Below are positions 25,587 through 32,524 of a stretch of DNA of 32,524 nt, piece by piece. The translations under genes and the position numbers were made by a program. Source of the stretch: Richelia intracellularis (GTDB lineage Bacteria > Cyanobacteriota > Cyanobacteriia > Cyanobacteriales > Nostocaceae); assembly GCA_000613065.1 (NCBI GenBank), contig CBZS010000581.1:1-32524 (forward strand). Reading direction: 5' to 3'. The notes under the pieces were generated by a model. That model saw only the letters and a program-made list of their open reading frames with translations, made no database searches and was not told where the DNA came from. Position 1 is the first letter of the stretch; every line of letters starts with the position of its first letter.

Positions 25587-26510
25587 GTGGAGCTAAAGCA
25601 GGTAATTATCGCTTATAAGGCAACAGATTCTCAAAGTAAATGCTGGGCAGAAATCTGTGCTAAACAATTAGAAAAACGTCAATGTCAAGTGTTAATGGGA
25701 CCTAGCGGACCAAAGGACAATCCTTATCCGGTATTTTTGGCTTCTGCGGGGCAACCCATTGACATGGCTTTGGTTCTTGGCGGTGATGGTACTGTCTTAA
25801 CCAGTGCTAGGCATTTAGCACCAGCTGGCATTCCCATTTTAGGGGTGAATGTAGGCGGTCATTTGGGATTTTTAACTGAATCTGTGGAAGAATTTAAAGA
25901 CACAGAGAAAGTTTGGGATAGATTGTTTGAAGACCGCTATGCAATTCAACGTCGGATGATGTTACAAGCTGCGGTATTTGAGGGTCAAGGTTCCAAAGGG
26001 GAACCTATTACAGAACGATATTTGTGTTTGAATGAAATGTGTGTCAAACCCGCTTCTGCTGACCGCATGATTACTTCCATTTTGGAAATGGAAATTGATG
26101 GTGAGGTGGTAGATCAATACGTAGGGGATGGTTTGATTGTTTCTACACCCACGGGTTCCACTGGTTACACTGTTTCTGCTAGTGGTCCAATTATGCATGA
26201 TGGCATGGAAGCACTTACTATTACTCCCATTTGCCCCATGAGTCTTTCTAGTCGTCCTTTAATTTTACCTCCCGGTTCCGTGATAAGCATTTGGCCTCTG
26301 GGAGATTATGATTTAAGTACGAAATTGTGGATGGATGGGGTGCTAGCAACTTCCATTTGGCCCGGACACAGGGTTGACATTAGAATGGCAGATTATCGAG
26401 CTAAGTTTATTGTTTTACGGGAAAATAATTCCTACTATCAAACTCTGCGAGAGAAGTTATTGTGGGCTGGAACGAGGGTTCGTTATAACACTACCTACCA
26501 TACAAATTAG
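25587..26510 (+). CDS. nadK: NAD kinase
   Basis: NAD kinase phosphorylates NAD to NADP. I place the start at GTG 25587, giving 307 residues beginning VELKQVIIAYKA; an upstream ATG at 25548 lies inside ndhE and would add unrelated residues. The motifs are complete: GGDGTVL at 65-71 with the catalytic Asp, NVGGHLGFLTE at 88-98, NEMCVKP, and the Gly-rich STPTGSTGYTVSASGP. The 4-bp spacing from ndhE ties NADP supply to NDH-1 expression. Cyanobacteria commonly have two nadK paralogues; which one this is cannot be told here. Confidence 0.94.
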   Translation: MELKQVIIAYKATDSQSKCWAEICAKQLEKRQCQVLMGPSGPKDNPYPVFLASAGQPIDMALVLGGDGTVLTSARHLAPAGIPILGVNVGGHLGFLTESVEEFKDTEKVWDRLFEDRYAIQRRMMLQAAVFEGQGSKGEPITERYLCLNEMCVKPASADRMITSILEMEIDGEVVDQYVGDGLIVSTPTGSTGYTVSASGPIMHDGMEALTITPICPMSLSSRPLILPPGSVISIWPLGDYDLSTKLWMDGVLATSIWPGHRVDIRMADYRAKFIVLRENNSYYQTLREKLLWAGTRVRYNTTYHTN

Positions 26511-26679
26511 CTATGGGTAATGGGCGAAGGAAATGGAGACCCGGAGACGGAAATCAAACAAGCATTGAAGAATTTATTCCTCATACATACACATATCTAA
26601 ATGAAAAGTAGGCAATGGGGAACATCCCAAATGTTTTATTTTGTAGTAGGTGGATCTTGATAGTTATGTATGTTATGTG

Positions 26680-28371
26680 CCACATTCCGCAGATTAGTTA
26701 GCAAAGAAGATAATATTTACGACAGACAGCATCAAAAAACTGCAGAATCCAGCACCGCTGTTCACTGAGGTTGGAAATCTGTTTCAAAAAAGCGAAGGTT
26801 AATAAATGAATTGACATGAAACATTGAAACACCCAACCTAAAGTAGGTGTGACACTTGGTTTACCTAACTGATTTTGAATTGTTTGGGAGCCTCGTTTTA
26901 GAGATTGGCGTAATGCCCTCTGACCTAGGCTGTAAACTAGGAAACACAAACCCATAACCATTGCCAAAGCCGCCACTCTTTTCCTTCAATTTAGAAACAT
27001 AGTGGAAGTAAAAAACAATGGGTCTTTGATAAACCGAAAACCACATTCTGTAGATTCTTGTGCCTTATATTCACGTAAAACATCTTCGTTGCTAAGTTTG
27101 TCGGCATCAAGAACATTGGTGGCAAGAAAAAACCTGCCAGCCTATTCTGTGGCAATGGTAATTGCAGTTTTTTTGGGTACAATTTCCGCTTGAATATGGG
27201 AAATTAGGGTAGCTTGATAATCCTTGCGAGGTCTACCATGTCCCCGGTGTTGGCCATATTCAATAACTTCAATATTTGCAAGTTGATCAAATGGCAACTG
27301 ACTCTCAAGTAATTTGGCTGCGTTGAATGGATCTTCGGCACATGCAAATTCCTGTTGACACAATTTCCGTAGTTGGGATTGTCCCTGGGTCTTTTTTTTG
27401 ATTAGACGTTTGTTTTTCCAGTTGTTTTAAGTCAGATTCTTTACGGCCTTCACTTTCTATAACTAGCCACCGTTGTCCCACACCACCAGAATCATTACAA
27501 CAGGGGGCAATAGGATATTCTGGGATTTTACTAGGTACAAATGCATCAATACTGTTCTTTTCTAATAGTTATTTTGCGGCAGTTAGGGTTCCAGTAACTG
27601 GAGATACCCATCTGAATGAGACTATCATCTGCAAATTGTCTTCAGTGTAAAGGGCTGCATCCGCAACAAATAAAGCATCAATTTGCCATTGTTTGTGGAA
27701 ATCTGCCATAAGTGTTCCAAACATGGCAAAATCGATTTCATTACTATGTGCAACTCTTAAATATAAAGGAATATCTCCATCACCACTCCACATCAAGTTA
27801 AGGATAAATTGTTTCAAATCTGGTCGTTGGTCTCTAGAATAACCATATGTAATTGTAATTAATCGTGATTGTGCTGATGCTTCATCATCAGTACCAATTC
27901 CATAATCCCTATGTAGATGAAATGAATTTCAATCCAAGTGGAAGCTGTTCATTTTGACTCCAAATCTATCTGGTGCTTATAGTGCAACTCGGATAACAAT
28001 TTCCGTTAATCCTGCATCATATAGTTTGTCTAAGACTCTGCCCAAGGGTTCATCGTTCAAATGTTCTGGTTGTATTCCCTCTGCCAATAAATGTTTCGTT
28101 GCAATCCCTTAAAAGAACTTCTCAAATAAATATAGTGGTGCACAGATAAAGCCTAAGCCATTGAGAATCATTGCTTTGACCACTTGGCCTGCCCTGATTA
28201 TTTCTTGGGAATGATTTCCAATCAGTAGGTTGAACAAATCAACCAAACTCATTTCATCAATAATCCCTGCCACTATGCCTAAGTGCTCGATATCTTGTAG
28301 TTTGATTTGTGATTCTGAAAAACTCATACTTCAAAAATACAACATTTTGCGTTCGCACCTGCCAAATGTGG
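26680..28371 (-). mobile_element. IS1634-family element, full length but decayed
   Basis: The left end (minus strand) is CCACATTTGGCAGGTGC at 28371-28355 and the right end is the inverted CTGCGGAATGTGG at 26692-26680, 1692 bp apart. Flanks read GTCATAAC outside the left end and CACATAAC outside the right, 6 of 8 identical. It is the reference for the deleted copy at 13345-14476 and lies 16 bp from the IS5-family element. Confidence 0.82.
26698..28327 (-). pseudogene. IS1634-family transposase pseudogene
   Basis: From ATG 28327 the reading is MSFSESQIKLQDIEHLGIVA, broken after YLFEKFF (near 28109), then more stops and frameshifts. Recognisable later parts are ITITYGYSRDQRPDLKQFIL, LMADFHKQWQIDALFVADAA, a central GRPRKDYQATLISHIQAEIV and the C-terminal RVAALAMVMGLCFLVYSLGQ to QKYYLLC-like ending (KYYLLC) near 26698. 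All domains of the family can be traced, but at least four lesions prevent expression. Confidence 0.85.
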
Positions 28372-28387
28372 GTTATGACCATGAATG

Positions 28388-29230
28388 TATCCCACTAATA
28401 TAATTTTGTTAATCCAAATATGGATTGTTGCAAGAGACAAAAAAGCATCAAAACAAGCTGAAATTCTTTCCCATCTGACAACAAACAAGACGATGATATT
28501 TTTTTTTACCATGGGAAACAACATTCTTGTTGAAAACGTGGGACGGAAATTTTAATGGATCTGGCCTTGTTCTTCTTTGTCTTCCAAACCCGCTTGGGCT
28601 ATTGCGGCCTAATACCACGTCTACGTAAAGCAGGGCCCTTATCCTTAGAGTCGTAGCCCTTTTCAGCAGCAAGCACTTTCAGGGCTTTACGGGGTCTACC
28701 GCGTTTGTTGGTCTGAACCTTTACACTGTCTAGAAGTGGTATCAGCTGATCTCTTTCACTACCATTGGCAGGTGTGGTGCGATTCGATAAAGGCATTCCT
28801 GAGTCTTAAGTAAGAGTGTGTATTAAAATACCCTTTCCTTTTCCACCGTAAGCAACACCATCACCACCGTCTTTTCCCCCCTGGAAAAGACCCGTCCACC
28901 CCGCCAGAACTCCAGTTTATTAACCCTTTCTCTTGTCCAATCCCCAATATTCGTGCTTGTAAAGCCTCTAAGGTCCCGTCCAACTGCCAACGTTTGAGCC
29001 ATCGATGTGCAGAGCTCTTTTATGCCCATATTTCTCCTTTTGGAACGTCACACCAACGACACCCTGTTATCAATATATATAGTAAGGTATTGAATATATA
29101 GTAAGGTATTGAGTACATAACGAAATGAAGAATGTGGCATTCCTCGTTCGCGTTTCTCTGCCGGTTTCGGAAAAATATCCTCAAACAAAGACCACTCCAA
29201 ATTACTCAGTCCTTTAAAACGTCCAGGCAT
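28388..29230 (-). pseudogene. IS5-family transposase pseudogene
   Basis: It starts at ATG 29230 with MPGRFKGLSNLEWSLFEDIF and MPHSSFRYVLNTLLYIQYLT, then shifts frame. Later traces include MPLSNRTTPANGSERDQLIP and KVQTNKRGRPRKALKVLAAE with the KGYDSK region of the second catalytic Asp (28599-28796), then WERISACFDAFLSLATIHIW near the end. In this family the last codons run into the terminal repeat: GTG GGA TA needs one outside base for its stop. Here the next base is C, so no stop forms. Confidence 0.82.
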
Positions 29231-29291
29231 CAGATGATATAACCCCTCTTACTCAACAGGCATATTATCACCTTATGCTATTAGTGGGATA
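28388..29291 (-). mobile_element. IS5-family insertion sequence, 904 bp, defective
   Basis: Both ends carry TATCCCACTAATA as an inverted repeat (28388-28400 on the plus strand; 29279-29291 as its complement). The element lies between the IS1634-family copy and the Rieske oxygenase pseudogene, whose 5' part it has replaced. No target duplication is visible, consistent with a later deletion or recombination at one side. Confidence 0.82.
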
Positions 29292-30257
29292 GGCCCATGG
29301 TCGAATTTTGTCAGAGATTTGGAATATGATTGGCAAACCTTAGTAGAAAATATTGTGGATCCGAGTCATGTACCATTTGCTCACCATGGAGTACAGGTAA
29401 ATAGAGAGAAAGCTCAATCAGTTCTCTTCAACATTACTAAGTCAACTCCTGATTTTATTCAGGCAAATTCTTCAGGAAATTTCCAAACCACAATTACCTT
29501 TCAAGCACCTTGTTATGTGGAGTACGAAATTAGGCGTTGCATAAGTGCGGGATCATTTCACTAAATTTTCAATGATTTCTCAATGGTTTCAAACGCTAAT
29601 TCATCCCGCACTGATGCAACCCCTGGTAAACAATTAGGATTAGTTACCTATTGCCTCCCCATCTCTCCAGTGAAGTGCAGAATTATGGCACACTTCCCCC
29701 GCAATTTTGCCCAACAACTGCACCACCTTGTACCCAGGTGATGGAATCACATTCAAACCAGGAATCAAGTATTGGATGGAGACATGATTTTGCTCCATCA
29801 GCAGGAATACTTTTTGCAACAAACACCAGAACCCCAAAATGGGAAGTATTCTTACAAACTGCCCACCAGTGCCGAACGCTTGGTAATTGAGTTTCGTCAG
29901 TGGTTAAATAAGTATTGTGGCGGTCAATTCCCTTGGAAAAAAGTAGGGATAGATAGTTCAACACAGGTAAAAATTAACCCCAACCTTCAATAATTATTAC
30001 ATAGATACCAACAACATACCATCCATTGTAGTAGCTGAAGAGAAGCTTTAACAAAGTTAAAACGCTTACAAATAGGACTGTTGCTATATTTTGCCATTGG
30101 AATTGCAACTGTAGCGATTCTTCACGATGCATGGCGATTAGACATAGGTTTACCAGTAATTATTACAGCATTTCTATGTTTAGGTATTTATGTTTGGCTG
30201 AAATTTTCACTTGTTCCCAAGTTTTATTTCGTTAATTATATACACGCAGGTAAGTAG
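29292..30257 (+). pseudogene. Rieske-type oxygenase (PAO/Lls1-like) 3' part, interrupted by a MITE and three stops
   Basis: Directly after the IS5 end the frame reads GPWSNFVRDLEYDW, LVENIVDPSHVPFAHHGVQ (the mononuclear iron D/H-x4-H region), then after the MITE GKQLGLVTYCLPISP, FPRNFAQQLHHLVPR, LDGDMILLHQQEYFLQQ and a C-terminal pair of hydrophobic helices ending at TAG 30255-30257. This matches the pheophorbide a oxygenase/Lls1/Tic55-like family of cyanobacteria and plants, acting on chlorophyll-type or related substrates. The N-terminal Rieske 2Fe-2S domain is absent. TGA 29739 replaces Trp of RWW, TAA 29991 follows NLQ, and TGA 30036 falls at the second Cys position of the C-terminal CxxC. 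It is non-functional. Confidence 0.88.
29533..29623 (+). mobile_element. 91-bp MITE, copy 6, inside the Rieske oxygenase pseudogene
   Basis: It begins GGCGTTGCATAAGTGCGGGA, so the left end is a near-perfect inverted copy of its right end (CCCGCACTGATGCAACCCC). It splits the oxygenase frame after CYVEYEI. The host frame is the same before and after it, so the total insert is a multiple of three, as 91 + 8 or 91 + 11 would be, although no duplication is now recognisable. Confidence 0.9.
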
Positions 30258-30291
30258 AGAGGAAGTGTACTATCAACCATCAAGATTATGA

Positions 30292-32524
30292 CTAATTCCC
30301 ATGATGAACAGTATTTATAGTTCTCAATAGATCATGGGCTGTGCAGGGTTTTGATAAAACAGCTTTGACTCCCATATCTTGGACTTCAGTCAGTTTGCGA
30401 TCGCTAATGAGTCCGCTTATGGCAATAATTTTTACCTGGGGGTTAATTTTTTGCAGGGTACGAATAGCTATTGTGCCATCTAATTGAGGCATAAGCATAT
30501 CTAATAATACTAAACTAATCTCTTGCTTATGTTGAGCATAAATAGAAATAGCTTCCACCCCATCTTTAGCAGTCAATACACGGTAGTTATACTCTTCCAG
30601 AGATGACCTAGTGATTTCCCTAATTATAGCTTCGTCATCTACTACCAAAATTAACTCACCCCTACCTTGGAGGGGGATAATAGCTCGGCAGGGAGGTTTG
30701 GTTTCATGATTAACTAAGGAAGGTAAGTAAACTTGAAATTGAGTACCTCTATTTTCTTGGCTATGCATATTTACAAAACCACCATGGTTTTTGATGATAC
30801 CCAAGGCTGTAGATAATCCTAAACCAGTACCTTCACCTACTGCTTTAGTAGTAAAGAAAGGTTCAAAGATCCGTTCTTGAATCTCACTTGGTATACCAAT
30901 ACCCGTATCTTCTAGGGTAATTAAAATATAATTACCTGGTTTAGCATCTATATTTACCAAAGAATATTGTTCATCAATTACTTTGTTATTAGCATAAATA
31001 CTTAGATAGCCTCCATCAGACATCGCATCGCGGGCATTAACAGCTAGATTCATAAACACCTGATGAAGTTGGGTGGGATCTCCAGAAATCATCCACAAAT
31101 CTGTTTCAATCTCGGTGTAGCAAGTGATAGATTTGGGGAATGTTTGGGTCACAATTTGCTCAATTTCTGTCAGTATTTGCCGTGCTTGCACTATAGTATG
31201 CTGCCCTTCTACACCACGGGCAAATGATAGGACTTGTTGAACAAGACTAGCACCCCGTTTGACGTTATTCTCTAGCATTTGCAAGATTTGTTGATGTTGC
31301 TGCTGGGGTAGCTTCATCCGCAACATTTGCACCGACATTAAAATTGGGGAAAGAACATTATTTAAATCGTGGGCAATACCACCTGCTAGAGTACCAATAC
31401 TTTCCAAACGTTGCGAACGCAATAATTGTGTTTCTAGCTGCTTTTTCTGAGTAATTTCTGTATTAACAATTAACATGGACTTGGGATTACCACTGTCATC
31501 CCTGACTAAAGTCCAACGACTCTCTACAATTATTTCTGTCCCATCTTTAGTAATTTGGGATAATTCCCCTAACCATGAGCCATTTTGTACTACTTTTGAC
31601 TTGACTTTTTTCCAGTTTGATGATTCTTTGTAGAGTAATTGACAAGCTTTTTTGCCTACAGCTTCCTGGGGTTGCCAATGGTATATTTTTGCTGCCCCTT
31701 GGTTCCAAAATAGAATGTTACCATCAATGTCTTGAACCAAAATTGCATCTACGGCGATATCTAATAATGCTGCTTGTTCGCGGATTTTTTGCTCTGCTAA
31801 TTTTTGTTGAGTAATATCCCTCGTCACTGCTAGGTGTAAATATTCTCCATCCGCCTCATTCGGTAAGGGGACAGCATAGCTTTCCATCCATCGACGAGTT
31901 CCTTTAAACCCCACAATCTCGAATTGTAAACTTCCCTTTTGCCCTCGACATACCCTTTTATTCAGAGAGCAAAAAGCTTGTCTGTATTCTGGTAAGATTG
32001 CCTCATAAACTGATTTACCGACTAAGGTCTCTGCACTCTCTACTTCCATCAACTCTAAACCAAAGGCATTTATTTCCAAGAGAGTACCATCGCGACCTAT
32101 AAGTTTAATGCATTCTGGCTCAGCATCAATCATTGCTCGCAAACGATTCTCACTTTGGCGTAAAGCAAATTCGGTACGTTTAAGCTGGATAATATAGCCT
32201 CTAAGTAAATGGTATAGTAAAGCTACTAAAGAAATATTGATTACGGTAGCAATGAAAAACATTGCCATCGTTTTGCGAAAAAAAACTTGCGAAGGCAGAA
32301 CCTTTTGTTGCAATAAATTCTGCTCTTCTGCTAAATAATTCTCCAGCCAGGTTTGGGTTTCTAACCTTCCTTGCCGACTTTTTGGAGATTTTAATGATTT
32401 TATAGCAGCCTGAATCCCTTTAGTTTGCCGTAATTCTACTTCTGTTTGTAGAACCTCTAAACTTTGATTAATTTTCTCCTGGAATACAAGCAACCATTCC
32501 TGCTTGTGGGGATAATTTTTAGTT
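30292..32524 (-). CDS. Hybrid sensor histidine kinase: CHASE3-like, TM, PAS, PAS, HisKA, HATPase, REC (5' end outside window)
   Basis: The frame is open to the right edge, so the N-terminus is missing. Counting from codon 32491-32493, there is a helical sensor tail resembling CHASE3 (1-68, with ENYLAEEQNLLQQ), a membrane helix (about 74-96), PAS 1 (115-230) and PAS 2 (240-350). A HisKA domain follows with phospho-acceptor His375 in AGGIAHDLNNVL, then an ATPase domain (N-box NLAVNARDAM, G1 DTGIGIP, G2 GEGTGLGLS). The receiver domain from 612 has VVDDE and phospho-acceptor Asp665 in LLDMLMPQLDG, with Lys at 715. All catalytic residues are present. Ligand and partners are unknown; no response-regulator gene is adjacent in view. 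Confidence 0.93.
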   Translation of the reverse strand, partial: TKNYPHKQEWLLVFQEKINQSLEVLQTEVELRQTKGIQAAIKSLKSPKSRQGRLETQTWLENYLAEEQNLLQQKVLPSQVFFRKTMAMFFIATVINISLVALLYHLLRGYIIQLKRTEFALRQSENRLRAMIDAEPECIKLIGRDGTLLEINAFGLELMEVESAETLVGKSVYEAILPEYRQAFCSLNKRVCRGQKGSLQFEIVGFKGTRRWMESYAVPLPNEADGEYLHLAVTRDITQQKLAEQKIREQAALLDIAVDAILVQDIDGNILFWNQGAAKIYHWQPQEAVGKKACQLLYKESSNWKKVKSKVVQNGSWLGELSQITKDGTEIIVESRWTLVRDDSGNPKSMLIVNTEITQKKQLETQLLRSQRLESIGTLAGGIAHDLNNVLSPILMSVQMLRMKLPQQQHQQILQMLENNVKRGASLVQQVLSFARGVEGQHTIVQARQILTEIEQIVTQTFPKSITCYTEIETDLWMISGDPTQLHQVFMNLAVNARDAMSDGGYLSIYANNKVIDEQYSLVNIDAKPGNYILITLEDTGIGIPSEIQERIFEPFFTTKAVGEGTGLGLSTALGIIKNHGGFVNMHSQENRGTQFQVYLPSLVNHETKPPCRAIIPLQGRGELILVVDDEAIIREITRSSLEEYNYRVLTAKDGVEAISIYAQHKQEISLVLLDMLMPQLDGTIAIRTLQKINPQVKIIAISGLISDRKLTEVQDMGVKAVLSKPCTAHDLLRTINTVHHGN

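Noticed and set aside
26620-26650. AACAT-CCCA-ATGTT followed by T-rich DNA as a nadK terminator
   Set aside because: The stem is only five AT-rich pairs and the T-tract is broken; support is too weak to list.
28372-28387. The 16-bp spacer as part of the IS1634 terminal repeat
   Set aside because: It has no inverted counterpart at the right end of either copy, and at the first locus its GTCATAA matches the direct repeat on the other side; I treat it as flank, though with some doubt.
12486-29623. MITE copies as a CRISPR array or small RNA genes
   Set aside because: The copies are scattered, occur in both orientations, have inverted ends and flanking duplications, and are not regularly spaced.
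32491-32493. TTG as start codon of the hybrid histidine kinase
   Set aside because: The frame continues upstream to the window edge through sense codons (TKNYPHKQEW), so the true start is outside and the gene is partial.
1-32524. A new defence or secretion system
   Set aside because: I looked for toxin-antitoxin pairs, restriction genes, retrons, diversity-generating elements and phage genes on both strands and found none; the novelty here lies in the MITE family and IS rearrangements.

Overview
The window looks like a chromosomal piece of a heterocyst-forming cyanobacterium (Nostocales). It is AT-rich, carries HIP1 octamers (GCGATCGC, e.g. 1098-1105, 10562-10569, 30399-30406), encodes cyanobacterial NDH-1 subunits, and holds a gene run that matches the heterocyst envelope polysaccharide (HEP) island of Anabaena/Nostoc as I remember it. 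The density of decayed genes and insertion sequences suggests a genome undergoing reduction, such as a symbiont of the Nostoc azollae or Richelia kind. That lineage guess is inference from composition and decay, not from a search.

Region 1 (1-12.4 kb, all minus strand) is a polysaccharide export and assembly island. In transcription order it has an RmlC-like epimerase, a SAF-domain NAD(P) oxidoreductase, a GT4 glycosyltransferase, a Wzc-like chain-length/tyrosine-kinase protein, a HepC-like sugar-transferase relative, a HepA-like ABC exporter, a GT2, a GT4, a GT2, and the 5' end of a multi-membrane-span O-antigen polymerase/ligase-like protein. Two roughly 400-bp gaps split the run into at least three transcription units. 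The gap before hepC carries a GTA-N8-TAC motif at class-II spacing from a -10 box.

Region 2 (12.4-18.7 kb) is a graveyard. It contains an IS4-family remnant, an IS5 end fragment, an internally deleted IS1634-family element sitting in a broken cysH, a thioredoxin-like small gene, a yeiH-type exporter gene with two internal stops, a complete but frameshifted ISAs1-family element with perfect target duplications, and copies of a 91-bp miniature inverted-repeat element (MITE).

Region 3 (18.7-26.5 kb, plus strand) is mostly housekeeping: a DHH phosphoesterase, a broken sixA, citrate synthase gltA, ndhA-ndhI-ndhG-ndhE and NAD kinase. A MITE copy with an 8-bp target duplication sits between ndhG and ndhE.

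Region 4 (26.5-32.5 kb) is again degraded. It has a decayed but full-length IS1634-family element next to an IS5-family element, a truncated PAO/Lls1-type Rieske oxygenase pseudogene interrupted by another MITE, and finally a hybrid histidine kinase (CHASE3-like, PAS, PAS, HisKA, HATPase, REC) that runs off the right edge.
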